Below, one piece after another: positions 10,741 through 21,980 of a stretch of DNA of 64,000 bases (positions are counted from its first letter, which is position 1; each line of letters begins with the position of its first letter). Position numbers and translations under genes: made by a program. The notes under the pieces are model-generated. The model did not search any database and was not told where the DNA came from. It saw only the letters and a list, made by a program, of their open reading frames with translations. This stretch comes from Semisulcospira habei (taxonomy: Eukaryota; Mollusca; Gastropoda; Semisulcospiridae), in assembly GCA_036245525.1 (NCBI GenBank), contig BTPG01000002.1, positions 169,207,028-169,271,027 on the forward strand, given 5' to 3'.

Positions 10741-10951
10741 CTGACAGTTTAAGTAGGCATTGATCAGTGTTCATGTCGACTTCGAGGAGTGGTATAGTGT
10801 GGGCAACGTACCGCTGAAATCCGACCTCCCCGCGCGGATGCAACTCGAATCAGTACCTTAAAGGGATGTACAATATTGCCGACAGTCACAGTTTTAAAAT
10901 AATTCCTATGATGCCCTCCATTTGAGGAGCACAGATGCTAGTAAAGCAAGG

Positions 10952-11017
10952 ACAAGAGTCATATATTCTCATGAGCCCCTGCGGTCGCATGGGCTCATGA
11001 GAATCTATGACTCTTGA
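10952..11017. mobile_element. Family B hairpin core
   Basis: CAAGAGTCATATATTCTCAT and GAGCCCCTGC pair with ATGGGCTCATGAGAATC and ATGACTCTTG. The TTCTCAT/ATGAGAA change is present in both arms. Confidence 0.7.
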
Positions 11018-11137
11018 AACTGTTGTCGAAGATACTGCTTTTGACCGTTCTCGACAATCGCACGCCTAAACCCCGCTTATTTGTGCTATCCGAGGAGCTG
11101 AGGCGCTAGTAGAGGACACGGCCGATTACTGTTCGCA

Positions 11138-11193
11138 AAACGCTTAGATTCTCATGAGCCGATGCTGGGGCAAATGAGAATCTGTGTTCTTTC
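11138..11193. mobile_element. Family B hairpin core, decayed
   Basis: AACGCTTAGATTCTCATGAG and CAAATGAGAATCTGTGTTCTT are the paired remnants. They share the TTCTCAT subtype with the copy at 10952. Confidence 0.5.
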
Positions 11194-11585
11194 CAGCAGA
11201 CGGCTAATGGATTTGATATTAGTGATAATATTGACCGTTCTTTGCGATGCATTGTGTTTCTTCACGTCATGACGCCTCTAACGAGTGTTGAGAATCGCTG
11301 GGCGGGCAACAAGGTTTTCCATCTTGATGGAGCGATGTATTCATAGCTCCTCAGAATCCGTGTAGTTACGGTCCGTGACGAAATTAGCACCACAATGCTG
11401 AATTAAACGAACTAAAATGGCTAGATTGGACCGAGGCGTTGCCTGAATCTGCGTTGGAAATAGCACATTGACGACAGTGGGCGAGATGGTATCGTTGTGA
11501 CGCTAGAGGCGTCGTATACACGACGCCACAGGCGTTTGTAGAGGGAACTTGGCTACAAAAGATCGCAGCAGAGTTCCGCGTTTAA

Positions 11586-11676
11586 CTAACCCTTTGTGTG
11601 TCGGTAGCGGGTTTTTCGCGATGATTCCTGTAGGATTCATCGCGACAAAAACCGCTACCGATACACAAAGTGTTAA
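11586..11676. mobile_element. Palindromic MITE, CCCTTTGTGTGTCGGTAG type
   Basis: CTAACCCTTTGTGTGTCGGT opens and CCGATACACAAAGTGTTAA closes. The inner arms AGCGGGTTTTTCGCGATGA and TCATCGCGACAAAAACCGCT pair. It is related in plan to the element at 7142. Confidence 0.78.
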
Positions 11677-12075
11677 GACCATGAAGAAAAAAGCCACATG
11701 ATCTCGTTCCTGAATACCATTGGTCTCGCTTAGCATTTATTTCGAGTAAAGATCGAGGCTGCTAGCACGGCTTGGTGTGGCTTTTCAGTTGCGCTTCTAC
11801 TTAATTCTGTGCTCGACAGGCGTAATTTGGAGGTCGACAGCGCTCTTAGGCGGGTCACACATTGTGCCGTCGTTTGTTTACTCGAAATTTTCGGTGTACA
11901 ACGTCTTAATTGTGCATGTACGAGATTCATCATGGCAGCGAAACTCTACATTGGTCTGTTACTTAAACTGACATCTAACGTTACAGAACAACTATAGTAC
12001 CTGCGGCGGGGTGTGGTTTAACTACAAGCACCTGAAGTAAAGTCTCTCGACATCCTCTGTCCCGTGAAGTCAAGA

Positions 12076-12175
12076 GACAGTAAGTCCATTTCTGTGAAAA
12101 GTGATATTTTCATTGTATTGCAATGAAAAGCTCGCTCTTCACACAAAGTAGACTTACTGCCTTTTGCCTTCGCAG
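12076..12175. mobile_element. Family E short hairpin
   Basis: CAGTAAGTCCATTTCTGTGA and TATTTTCATTGTATTG pair with CAATGAAAAGCTCG and TCACACAAAGTAGACTTACTG, followed by CCTTTTGCC. Confidence 0.7.
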
Positions 12176-12366
12176 GGCCGGACTAGTACTACTAAAGGTC
12201 GACCTATAAATTATTCATAACTGACGAAGTTCTTGTGTTATCTGGCGGTGAAACAGTCTTTGTTACTTGTTGAATTTCGTCAGTCAGTCCTCTTTTGTTG
12301 GGCGTCGCAGAGGAGTGGAAGAAAGCTAAGCCTTTGTCGAAATGAGATTTTACGGCGTCAGTACGT

Positions 12367-12587
12367 TTAACGCTACACCCGGTCGAACGCTACCCAGCCA
12401 CAAGAGACAAACCCTCATGAGTTCCCGCAGTCGCGGGGGCTCATGAGGGTTTATGTCTCTTGTTAGTTGTATGTTCGTCATGCCTATTTTTGTCCCAATT
12501 GACATCCGTGTTCTTCACGCAAATGATGGCCAGTGCGCCGTCGTTTCGGACGCCGAAATTCGCGGTCACTGGAAGCGAAGGGGTTAA
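12367..12587. mobile_element. Family B hairpin MITE, TTAA-bounded
   Basis: TTAA at 12367-12370 and GAAGCGAAGGGGTTAA at the right bound it. The core at 12401-12462 has CAAGAGACAAACCCTCATGA mirrored by TCATGAGGGTTTATGTCTCT. Both arms carry the GAC and CCCTC variants. Confidence 0.78.
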
Positions 12588-12948
12588 AGCGACCTTACTC
12601 CAGGGAGTAAAGGGGTTAACCGATCGCGACATCGCCTTCATACATGTTCTCAGTGTGTCTTACAACCATGCTGGGGCTAAATTATTCAAGTTTACACGTC
12701 TTAAAACGAAAGACATTTCCGCGGCTCACCAAAAAGTGAGGAGACCTTAAATAAAATTCATTTATTCATTCAAATTCATTCAGAAATCTCATACATTTCT
12801 TCTCTTCATTCTCCCGTGCACGCAAGAGAGTTTCTCTTCCGTTACGCTCAAAAGGCAGTGGGAAACCTCTGGGTACGTGTGCCTGCTCGCATGGCCGGAT
12901 TGTTTTGTTTTTTTTAAAAGGGGGGGGGGGGGGTGAGGGGTGGTAGAC

Positions 12949-13060
12949 GCCCAATGCGCAAAAGGCCATCGGGCCGACGTCGGCCGCGGATGGCCCGCGC
13001 ACAGGTGTGCGCGGGCCAACGGCGGCCGACGTCGGCCCGATGGGTTTTTGCGCACTGGGC
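12949..13060. mobile_element. Family C GC-rich hairpin
   Basis: GCCCAATGCGCAAAA...ATCGGGCCGACGTCGGCCG with GGCCCGCGCAC pairs with GTGCGCGGGCC...CGGCCGACGTCGGCCCGAT and TTTTTGCGCACTGGGC. The stem is over 45 bp. Confidence 0.82.
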
Positions 13061-13084
13061 AAGTCTTACTTGAGACAAAGCAAC

Positions 13085-13316
13085 ATCGATAACCTCCGCT
13101 GAATCGACAAATTGTCAGTCGCTGCTTATCTTCATTATCGCAGAAGGAATGTTGCCATTTAGTAGTTGCCACATCCCTTCTGCGATAATGAAGATAAGTA
13201 GCGACTGATCTCTCTACCTTTGTTTGTTTGTCTGTTTTGAAAAGGGATATTTACGCGAAATATTAATAAATTGTGTTGTAACTGTCGTTTCTAAGCGTGT
13301 GGTTTTTTTTTAATTG
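13085..13316. mobile_element. Foldback element F, degenerate copy
   Basis: The central palindrome keeps CGCAGAAGGAATG, GATAATGAAGATAAGTAGCG and ACTGATCTCTCTACC. The right arm runs to TTTCTAAGCGTGTGG. The left outer arm is mostly missing, and a V repeat starts right after. Confidence 0.65.
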
Positions 13317-14050
13317 CTCACGTGCGAAGCAAACGTAAGTGTATGTTCTGGGCCAGTGGTCGTCCGTCTGTCGTCCGTCGTCTGTCGTCCGTCGTCCGTC
13401 GTCCGTCCGGGGTCGTCCGGCGTCCGTGGTAAACTTTAACGTTGGCATTTTCTCGGAGACTGCTCAAGCTACAGTCTTCAAACTTGGCCCAAGAGTACTT
13501 TGTAGCAAGACATTTCTAAACATACCAATTTCAGTGATCTCTCACAAAGGTCAAGGTCACAGGGGATCAGGAAATGTATCAAAAAGTAGCTATTTTTGGA
13601 CATAATTTATTTTTCTCAAATACTATTCACAACTTCAACCCCAAACTTGGTACAGAGATACCTGATGGTAAGACCTGTCTATGCATACTAATTTTGATGA
13701 CCCCTCGGAAAGGTCAAGGGTCACAAGAGCTTAGGAAATACGTAAAAAATAGCCATATTTTGACAAGAAATTTTTTTTCTCAATTACTATTCACAACTCC
13801 AAACCCAAACTTGGTACAGAGATACCTGATGGTAAGGTCTATCTATGCATACTAATTTGGATGACCCCTCGGAAAAGGTCAAGGGTCGCAAGAGGTCGAC
13901 AAATGTGTATAAAATGCTAATAATTGTAGTTATTATCAACATTTTTATTTAGTCGACTCATTACAAAGGTCCGGGGTCACTGGGGGTTCACAGATATGTG
14001 AAAACTGATTAAAGTTTGAGAAAACGTGGATTTTGTTAGTGCAGAAGCCA
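13317..14050 (+). repeat. Family V periodic repeat
   Basis: It opens CTCACGTGCGAAGCAAACGT, then a GTCGTCCGTC run (13365-13418), AACTTTAACGTTGGCATTTT, three to four 165-bp units, and ends GAAAACGTGGATTTTGTTAG. Confidence 0.8.
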
Positions 14051-14243
14051 TCCGTTTACTTATTGTCAGGCATGTGTGGATCGGTCATACGCGTGAGCCA
14101 TAAGGGCTTTGCCTTTCTAGTTTTTTGTGGGTTTTTTTTGTTTGTTTGTTTGTTTGTTTGTGTGTGTGTTTGTTTCTTTTCTTTTTTTCTCCGTTGGGTT
14201 CTTCTCTAGCGGCGGCATACCCGCCGTGTCGGAGGCAAATGAG

Positions 14244-14335
14244 AGCATGTCCGTATTTGTGAAAATCGAGATTTTCATTGTCACACAGTGACAATCTAGC
14301 TTTTCACAAACCTTGAGGTACTTTTGCTTCACAGT
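14244..14335. mobile_element. Family E short hairpin
   Basis: TGTCCGTATTTGTGAAAATC, GAGATTTTCATTGTCAC and GTGACAATCTAGCTTTTCAC form the stem. CTTTTGC follows. Confidence 0.62.
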
Positions 14336-14738
14336 GAAGATATAATACATTCATAGAGAAACGGTCTTATTTTATCAACGTTTCCTGTTTTAATTTAGAG
14401 AGTCAGTTCCCCGAGGTGAGTCCCGGCGGTGAGAGAAGCAGGACTGAGGAATCTTTTCTCGGCCAGAATTCCCTGCAATACCTATCACGAAACATGTAGC
14501 GCCTGGTTAGCTTGGCACAGAGTGATGCCATGCGTTGTGCCTCCCATAAGCCGTGTTCGATTCAGGCCGGTTAGCCAGGCTCTGGACTGAAGTTCAGTCT
14601 CGCTGATAGTGAAAAGGAACGGGAATTACGCATGCACCCTCACGATGCTGGAGCTCGAGAACATGAGTCGCCTTGTGTAAACTTTCCGCCGTGTGGTGAG
14701 AGCATGCAGTGGCGCATTATTCCAGCGCGCCGCAACAG

Positions 14739-14820
14739 GTGATCGGGCTGGCTTCGGCCGCTGTTGGCCCGCGCACGTCCGTGCGCGGGCCAAAAGCGGC
14801 CGAAGCCGGCCCGAGATCAT
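14739..14820. mobile_element. Family C GC-rich hairpin
   Basis: GATCGGGCTGGCTTCGGCCG and TTGGCCCGCGCACG pair with CGTGCGCGGGCCAA and CGGCCGAAGCCGGCCCGA. The degenerate tRNA-like TTAGCTTGGCACAG / GTGTTCGATTCAGG lies 130-200 bases upstream. Confidence 0.78.
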
Positions 14821-15428
14821 TTTGCTGACTGATATATTACCCGATGTCATTGACCGTGGTCCGCGCCGTGATTTATTCCGTTCTAATGAAACAATTTGCA
14901 TTGACCGCTGAGCCCTTGTGCTAGCGACTACGCTTGTAACAATTATCGGCTTCTCTTTCCGCACCGGAAATTAATGAGGTGATCACGTGATCTGTGACAG
15001 TGCACCGGTACAGGAATGCCGGGTTGGTCAGTTTGTAATACAGCGTATCCGACACTGACATATCTTGAATAAAGTTTACGGGGATTTTGATTCAGAATTT
15101 AGTATTTTTGTTTCTGAATTTACGAAAGAACGTCAGGTTCATGTCAGTGTTCGCTGGCTTGTGGTTTAGACGATCATAATTATCTGTGGTGTGACCTCAG
15201 TCAGACACAGATATGAACACTGAGGTGTTTTGGTCTGTGATTTTGGAACTTCCGATCCTATGTTGCAAGACCTTTTATCCACAGACAAAAGGCAGACGTG
15301 CACAGCCATGCGCTTTAAAAAAAAAAAAATAAAAAAAAATAAATAAAGATTTTTAAAAAGCGCAACAAAAACAACTGTAAATCCAATATAAGAATCCCAA
15401 CCGTCCAACGAACATGGATAGAAAACAA

Positions 15429-15532
15429 GGCAAGCATAGAATCCGATGAGCTGATGAGCCCCTGCGATCGCGGAGGTGCATGAGGTTCTTAGCCTCTTGC
15501 ATTTGGGTGGTTCTGGCTGTCAATGGGGTTAG
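15429..15532. mobile_element. Family B hairpin, decayed
   Basis: GGCAAGCATAGAATCCGATG, GAGCCCCTGCGATCGCGGAG, TGAGGTTCTTAGCCTCTTGC and TGTCAATGGGGTTAG follow the B order with mutations. Confidence 0.6.
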
Positions 15533-15639
15533 TCTTTGATACTTTTTATTTAAAATATGACTGTATTTGCGGCACAGCAGTTCTGTCGCGTTTTCAGTGA
15601 AAATTGCATAACTGTGTAGGTTTCATCATCATCATAAAT

Positions 15640-15768
<129 letters not shown>

Positions 15769-16017
15769 TCAGCCTTACTTCTCACCCCACCGCCCGAAGA
15801 AGAGAAAACAAAACAAAACATTTTGCCGCGCGTGAATAAGAATTCTGAGTAATACCCCATTTTTTAAGAGAATAAAGCGTTATAACTTGAACTCAGTAAC
15901 AAATCATGTTTATGGAGCACGTTTTTGCTATGGCCAGGATCACAGCCGAGCGCTATTACACACAGATCATGTACCGCACATAATACACGTTTCACACCAA
16001 GCCGTATGGATGCACAT

Positions 16018-16096
16018 ACACACGCGTGTGTGCACGCACACACACACACACACACACAAACGCGCGCGCGCACGCACACACGCACACGCCTTGGCC

Positions 16097-16173
<77 letters not shown>
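16018..16173. repeat. (AC)n then (AG)n compound microsatellite
   Basis: AC and GC-rich repeats at 16018-16089, then pure AG from 16100 to 16173. A shorter AG tract lies at 16234-16280. Confidence 0.9.
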
Positions 16174-16175
<2 letters not shown>

Positions 16176-16235
16176 CAATGAATCAATGAATCAATGAATC
16201 AATGAATCTTTATTTTACAACGGTAAAGATATTAA
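16174..16235 (-). mobile_element. Retroelement 3' tail with (GAATCAAT)n
   Basis: Four AATCAATG units precede CTTTATTTTACAACGG. Read on the - strand this is AAATAAAG followed by an octanucleotide tail, the usual form of LINE or SINE 3' ends. It abuts a long (AG)n tract. Confidence 0.45.
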
Positions 16236-16763
16236 GAGAGAGAGAGAGAGAGAAAAAGAAAGAGAGAGAAAAAGAGAAACAAACTGGAAACAGTTGAAAG
16301 AGGTTTTGCTTTTGTTTTTTTTTAATAAATAATTTTTTTTAAATACACAACATTGAACGTAAACTTGTTACTCAATGTAAATTCATCTTCCTCGCGTAAG
16401 TTTGCACAAAATAGACTACTAGGCACAGCTGTACTGATATGTTACTGCGCCACACAAAGCCGCCGGTCAGCAGAAAATCAAATCCAACCCGGGGTCAGTC
16501 CATCCCAGCAGCAGACAGTCCAGACATTCACACACGCCTTTATTGTGACGGCCGGGGTGCACAGTCTTCAAACAATGCCCGCTGGTCCGTGATTATAAAC
16601 CTTAGGGCTCTCCAGCCCTAAGGTCCAAAATTACAGGTCAGCCGGCACACGCGTGTTTGTGTCTGTGTCTGAGGACACGCCACAGACGTCTGCTGCTCAG
16701 GCGGGAAAGCGAGCTTATCGTAAGGTCGCATCGCCCCCGACACATGACTAACGGTATGAGGAA

Positions 16764-16947
16764 TTAACCCATTTAGCCCCGAAGCACTACAGCAGTAGAA
16801 TTATCGCCCTTGATAATTGACGGCGCCAAGCTAATCTGGCACTACCCTTGAATTATCATGGGCGATCCATCTCCTGCAAAATGGTACCGTGGGTTAGGTG
16901 TCACCTCCACAATTTGGGAAAGGCGGCCGTGGTGTTAAATGGGTTAA
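16764..16947. mobile_element. Family A hairpin MITE, TTAA-bounded, left arm deleted
   Basis: It opens TTAACCCATTTAGCCCC and closes GGTGTTAAATGGGTTAA. The right arm is complete (GGCGCCAAGCTAATCTGGC, CCTTGAATTATCATGG). The left arm keeps only CCTTGATAATTG. Confidence 0.8.
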
Positions 16948-16974
16948 TGGCAACGGATTTAAATTTGCAACGTG

Positions 16975-17410
16975 ATGATGTACGGACACTTGGCGGCACC
17001 CTCAGCAAATTCTGTTGTAGTCATCACTGAGAATGGCTATTCATCCAATTGGTCCTGTCAATCCCGAAAGAAGAAAAAAAAAAACTGGAATCAGAATGAC
17101 ATCATGGACATGAAGCTAGATAGGATTATAAAAGTGAATTTAGGACATGTCTGCCGCCCCTACGTTCATTTTTATGAACAGCCAGATAACGGCATGAAGC
17201 GCGAATGGTCACGGATTGAAGTAAAGACGATTCGCAGACAACTGGCGCCCCTAACCAATCCCATTTGTAGTCCTAACTGCGAATGGTTTACTATCTTATT
17301 GTTGCCATCAACCATGAAAACACTATTTAAGTTTGAAAATGAATAGCATGATGAAAACGAAGCTAGAAACAACTATAGAGGCGTATGTAGAATATGTCTG
17401 CCCTAAGTCC
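16975..17410. repeat. Two diverged tandem units, unclassified
   Basis: GAATGGCTATTCATCCAATTGG...GGACATGTCTGCCGCCC and GAATGGTTTACTATCTTATTG...GAATATGTCTGCCC appear in the same order about 240 bases apart. A 124-codon frame runs through them but shows no domain. Confidence 0.4.
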
Positions 17411-17414
17411 ATGT

Positions 17415-17495
17415 TTGTGATGAGCGAGAATTTCATTGTATTGCAACGAAAATCTCGTTTTTCACAGAAATGAATTTGCTGTCTTTTGCCATCCC
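17415..17495. mobile_element. Family E short hairpin
   Basis: GTGATGAGCGAGAATTTCAT and TGTATTGCAACGAAAATCTCG with TTTTTCACAGAAATGAATTTG; CTGTCTTTTGCC follows. Confidence 0.62.
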
Positions 17496-17828
17496 TAGGG
17501 CAGATGTCTTGCTGAGCGTAGAAAAGTTCGCCGCCAGACTAATCAGATTGATATAGAAAAGTTCATGGAAGTTGAAACAAAACATTTCATAAAAGTTGGC
17601 ATATACCGTGCAACAAAAGAAACGCGAAAGTAGTTTTCACATTTTGATTGATACAACAGGTCATTATCCTTAGAGTTGTAGTTTATTGAACTAACACTGA
17701 CATTTTGTGCACTCACTCGTAAGGAACATGTGGTCTGATTAATACGGCCGTAGTGGTCTCTCTGGCACGAGCCTATTTATGAGAGACCGGTTCCGGGCTG
17801 CCAAAAAGGTACACCTTTGGTGACTCAT

Positions 17829-18005
17829 TTAGCTCATTCTGCCCGCGACACACCACAGCAAGATATGGCTCGACCATGATAGTTCAAGGGTGGTGGCAGA
17901 ATAACTTGGCGCCTAAAGTCGACCTGTCTCCTGAATTGTAATGCAGTCCTCATAGGATAACTCCGAAATGTGGGTGTTTCGTACTCATCGGGCACAAGGA
18001 GTTAG
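17829..18005. mobile_element. Family A variant hairpin (GATAGTTCAAGGG type), right arm lost
   Basis: It starts GCTCATTCTGCCCGCGACAC, has the left arm ATGATAGTTCAAGGGTGG and the flank CCTGAATTGTAATGCAGTCC. It matches the intact copy at 32947. Confidence 0.7.
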
Positions 18006-18276
18006 TGGTCAGACCGTGTTGCATCGACGGACGGAGCGAGCCGGGTCTCCCGAACCTCAGTCCAGCTACCCAGTAAGTAAAGATCCTCGGGCCCACGACG
18101 GCAGCAGTGGGCCCGGAGACGCTTTGCTACTGGGGTAGAGGACCATGGCCGAGCTGCACGTAATTTTGAATAGCCTGCCATAGTTCCAGCGGCGGGTTTG
18201 GTTTGAGCTGTTTTTTTAGCCCGACGCAAAACTCTCGCTGCACTGCAAAGGAATGGTTAGTTGGGGGTTACAGGCC

Positions 18277-18278
<2 letters not shown>

Positions 18279-18313
<35 letters not shown>

Positions 18314-18452
18314 GGTAATTTGTATAGCGCCTAATCACCAAGGTGCTCTAGACGCTTTACAATCGCAGTAATGAAACACAAAGCAAAATACAAAAACAAG
18401 CACACACAACAACAAAAGTACATTGATTTACAAGGAGCAAAAAACTCTCTCG

Positions 18453-18522
<70 letters not shown>

Positions 18523-18745
18523 ACACACACACACACATCAGTGATGATCCGCCAGACAAAATGATCTGTACGTATATGCAACAGAGAAAAGGTGTGTTTT
18601 AAGCTTGGATTTGAAAATGGAAAGAGATGATGAGTGACGCACATCAGCTGGGAGGGCGTTCCATGTAATGGGACCAAAATACGAAAATGCACGATGACCT
18701 TGAGTGGCCTGGGAAAGTTTCCTGCAGCTGGGGGCAGTTCTCACT
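18279..18745 (-). mobile_element. L2-type LINE 3' end with (AC)n insertion
   Basis: The - strand encodes CRKLSQATQGHRAFSYFGPITWNALPADVRHSSSLSIFKSKLKTHLF, a typical LINE ORF2 terminus (about 18560-18740). The 3' UTR follows, with GTAAAGCGTCTAGAGCACC and GGCGCTATACAAATT, ending in an (ATT)n tail (plus strand 18279-18313). A (AC)n microsatellite at 18453-18538 expands its middle. Confidence 0.8.
18453..18538. repeat. (AC)n microsatellite
   Basis: About 80 bases of AC within the 3' UTR of the LINE fragment on the - strand. Confidence 0.9.
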
Positions 18746-18896
18746 CACTCGAACTAACACCGCGGCCTTGCACGCCTGCAGAGGGCACAAAATCACGTAG
18801 ACTGGAACTGGTGAGTGGCAGACATTGAGTTCTGTGCACCGACCGGAGCCCCTATTGCTTCAACCATGTCAGAGAGTGGTGGAGAAGAAGCGAGTG

Positions 18897-18976
18897 TTAA
18901 CTCATTCGAGACGTGCCGCCTCCGGATACGCGGCTTATGCCGCGTATCCGGAGGCGGCACGTGTCGAATGAGTTAA
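18897..18976. mobile_element. Family K palindrome, TTAA-bounded
   Basis: TTAACTCATTCGAGACGTGC and CGCCTCCGGATACGCGGC mirror exactly except one base around the TTAT centre, closing CACGTGTCGAATGAGTTAA. The whole 80-bp element is one hairpin. Confidence 0.88.
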
Positions 18977-19340
18977 GCTGATGGCTGCGCCATGGCGAGC
19001 AACGCCGAGGGTGGACCAGGTGTGATGCTATGGGGCGGGATATGTTCTTACGTGGCCGTTTGACATGGTCGGAGAAATGACATCACGGCACAACGCCACG
19101 TCGATCAGATCATCCGCCCTCATGTTCAGCCTTCTTTGCAGGGCGCACGGAAGATACAAGATACGTTTACTGACCATATTGGCAATGTCAATTTAGGACT
19201 GTGTCCTACTGCTGAACACACACACTCGCAACCGTTCAACAAAAATACAGGCATAAATAATTCAATTCTGACCTTAGAACAAAAACGGCTAAATGAGATC
19301 AGATATGTGTACGACCTAAAATAACTTTAAATTGATATAA

Positions 19341-19525
<185 letters not shown>

Positions 19526-19998
19526 CACACACTACTTTTTTAAAAAAATTCTGACATTGCACTATTGTCAGATGATTAGAATGTATCACCCTATAAGAAT
19601 TCACAGCCCGATACGTTAAAAGCGTCGACCAAACTAACTAATCACACAGTACGTAATATACACTAAAACATAGTGAACATAGCCAAAGCTGAAGCTGTAC
19701 CCTCCAGTAAGACACCGGCGTCCCCATGCAGCTAGGATCACCCCTGACCTCCTGCAGCATCAGAACATCAAGGTCGCGCTTAGACCGGATCTGAACTTGA
19801 CTGGATCATTTTGAGATCATTTCCGAAAGAAGGTCAGCCTGATCCGTTCAAAACCAATACCAGTGGCAGAGCTGCACCAGGTCGTCCTCCAAGCTTGAGG
19901 CACCCATCTCCATGGCAGTAGGATGGGGACTAATCCACCCCATGAGACTCAGGCGCCAGGCTGTCAGCGCCAGTGCGAGTTGCGAACGGTACCCACCT

Positions 19999-20038
19999 GC
20001 AAGAGACATAAACACTCATGAAGGTTTATGTTTCTTGT
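19999..20038. mobile_element. Family B hairpin, centre deleted
   Basis: CAAGAGACATAAACACTCATG meets AAGGTTTATGTTTCTTG directly; the GC-rich inner part is missing. Confidence 0.5.
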
Positions 20039-20069
20039 TAGTCCTTTGTTCTGTGTGGCTATGAATGGC

Positions 20070-20590
20070 CCCAGATGCATTGTCTTCTTCGCATTGTCTT
20101 CTTCTTCTTTAGGCCTTTGATAAAAGACTCCCGGCATACTTGTCCTCCAGGCAGAGTATTGCGCTCCAGCACTGATGACAGAATATTGACTATCCCCAGA
20201 GTGTCCCTAAAAACCTTTGGACAGCGGTCCTTTTCTTTCCAAGCTCCCAAAGCGTGGAATGGTCTTCCCCATGATATTCACCATGCACCATATTTGGCCA
20301 TTTTTAGGGCTAGATTGAAAATTTTTTTTTTCAATTTGGCCTTTGAAAGAGATTGATAAACCCTACGTTTTCCCATCAACATGTATATATTTGATCAGTC
20401 TTTTGAAATTGTATGTTTCTTATTTCAGTATTGTGTCAGTGTGCATTTGGACCTATGAATGATTACGTTTTTGTACATTGTCGGTACCTTAGTTAATTTC
20501 CATTAGTTATATTATCTAGATGTAAAGCGCTCTGAGCCTTTCTTTGTGGGGATATTGCGCTATAGAAGAGTTATGTATTATTATTATTAG
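20070..20590 (+). mobile_element. L2-type LINE 3' end
   Basis: The + strand encodes SLKTFGQRSFSFQAPKAWNGLPHDIHHAPYLAIFRARLKIFFF, a LINE ORF2 terminus (about 20200-20355). A 3' UTR of about 230 bp ends in AAGCGCTCTGAGCC, GATATTGCGCTATAGAAG and an ATT tail at 20576-20589. It is 5' truncated, and the reading frame upstream is not recognisable. Confidence 0.8.
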
Positions 20591-20737
20591 TTGTTGGTCA
20601 GTGTGCAGTGGTTCCAGCCGCGCAGTTCGTGTTCAATGGAAGTGAAGGGGTTACTGCATGGCTGTGGCATATTCAGATTTAGTGTTCGAAGAATACTTCC
20701 TGTAAATGTCAAGCAATTTCGTTGTAAACTTCGCCAA

Positions 20738-20739
<2 letters not shown>

Positions 20740-20825
<86 letters not shown>
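20740..20825. repeat. (GT)n microsatellite
   Basis: Pure GT for about 84 bases. Confidence 0.92.
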
Positions 20826-20826
<1 letters not shown>

Positions 20827-21119
20827 TGGGTGTGGGTGCACGAAACCACTAATATGAGTGACTTTCTTTACCATCCTTCTGGAAAAATGGGTGTGTGTAA
20901 AATTCTGGGCGGCCAAGTCAGACACCCATTTTTTCTGAGGGTTGTTTCTGCATTATTTTTAATTCAAAAGTCAGAAGAAAAAAAAAATTGGATGTCCCAT
21001 TTTTGCAGGTTTACCTAATCTTGTGTGTTTTAAACGCACTGGGCCAGTGTGTCACCACGGAAGCAAGCATCGTTCGGCTGCGCAGAGTGAACTGAGTGGT
21101 TTCCCCTTCTATTGTCTCT

Positions 21120-21741
21120 CGTCCCGCCAACCGTCGCCGTTCCATCAGGTAAGATTGTTTTTATGCAATATTTCTTAGTTAAAAGCACGCCCAAGTGTAC
21201 TTCTTCAGCGCAGTAATTTAACTGAGATGCTCCCAATCAGATACAATTGCACAGTAGCCTATATGGACCCGTTTGGCCGAGAAAACTGAGTCTGCTACGA
21301 CCCGCGTCTCAGCCTGCTGCTCAGCCCGTCAGTCTTGTAGTAACAGATAATAAAACCCCACGAATTTAACAAAAGCTTTCTTCTTCAACGAAAGGAATTT
21401 GTTCAATAACACATTACAAGGTCAATCTGTCACGCGATTGGGTTGCTTTTTTTTTTCTTCTGACATGTGTGATTGTGAACGAAATGTAACTTGGCACGTT
21501 TGTATGCATGCACTGTTGAAACAAGATGGCGCCAGATTTGAATCCTCGTACGCAAAACTACCTCGCGATTCGAAAAACAGACTTCCACGAATAGTTTTTG
21601 TTCGGATTTTGCAACTGAAGTGTCGCATTTTACTGTATTACCAGTTATTGTTCGTAGGGGACAGGTGGTACTGCTGTAATTATGTATATATCTGATTCAA
21701 AATGTCAATGGTTTACATGGTTGTATTTGACATGATTGCAG
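21120..21741 (+). promoter_or_regulatory. Possible 5' untranslated exon and first intron of the recombinase-like gene
   Basis: A consensus-like donor (CCATCAG|GTAAGA) lies at 21148/21149 and a possible acceptor (CATGATTGCAG) ends at 21741, 50 bases before the chosen ATG. The pyrimidine tract before that acceptor is weak. A YY1-like AAGATGGCGCC motif sits near 21522. These could mark a promoter-proximal non-coding exon, but nothing here proves transcription. Confidence 0.25.
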
Positions 21742-21791
21742 CAACACCGTTTTGGTCACACTCAGCACTTTCTGCACACACCCAGCGCCGG

Positions 21792-21980
21792 ATGGCAGCA
21801 GGATGTCCAAACCCATCGGGATGTATGGAAGTGGACAAGCACGCCCCTTCCTGGCACATGACCAAGGCCCATGGCGAAATTAGTCAGCAGCAGCATGATG
21901 GCCCAGCGTCGTCTGTCGCAGAGGGTGCGTCTGGTAGGAGGGTGCATAGACGGCAGCGGAATGCCCCCAATTACAAACTG
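21792..21980 (+). CDS. Recombinase-like gene, exon 1
   Basis: This exon encodes about 63 residues, from MAAGCPNPSGCMEVDKH to a basic RRVHRRQRNAPNYKL end. No domain is recognised. It has a CxxxxxxC pair and a basic tail that could serve for DNA or nuclear binding (inference). The exon ends exactly at CTG|GTAAGT, a consensus donor, on a codon boundary. The frame is open upstream to an in-frame ATG at 21702, so a longer N-terminus is possible, but the ATG at 21792 has the better context. Confidence 0.6.

Noticed and set aside
12766..13172. 127- and 98-codon frames with Pro-rich and Arg-rich segments
   Set aside because: They run through the family C hairpin, a G-run and a foldback remnant. No domain.
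16972..17346. 124-codon frame as a gene
   Set aside because: It lies in a diverged tandem repeat, has no recognisable domain and starts just after a family A element.
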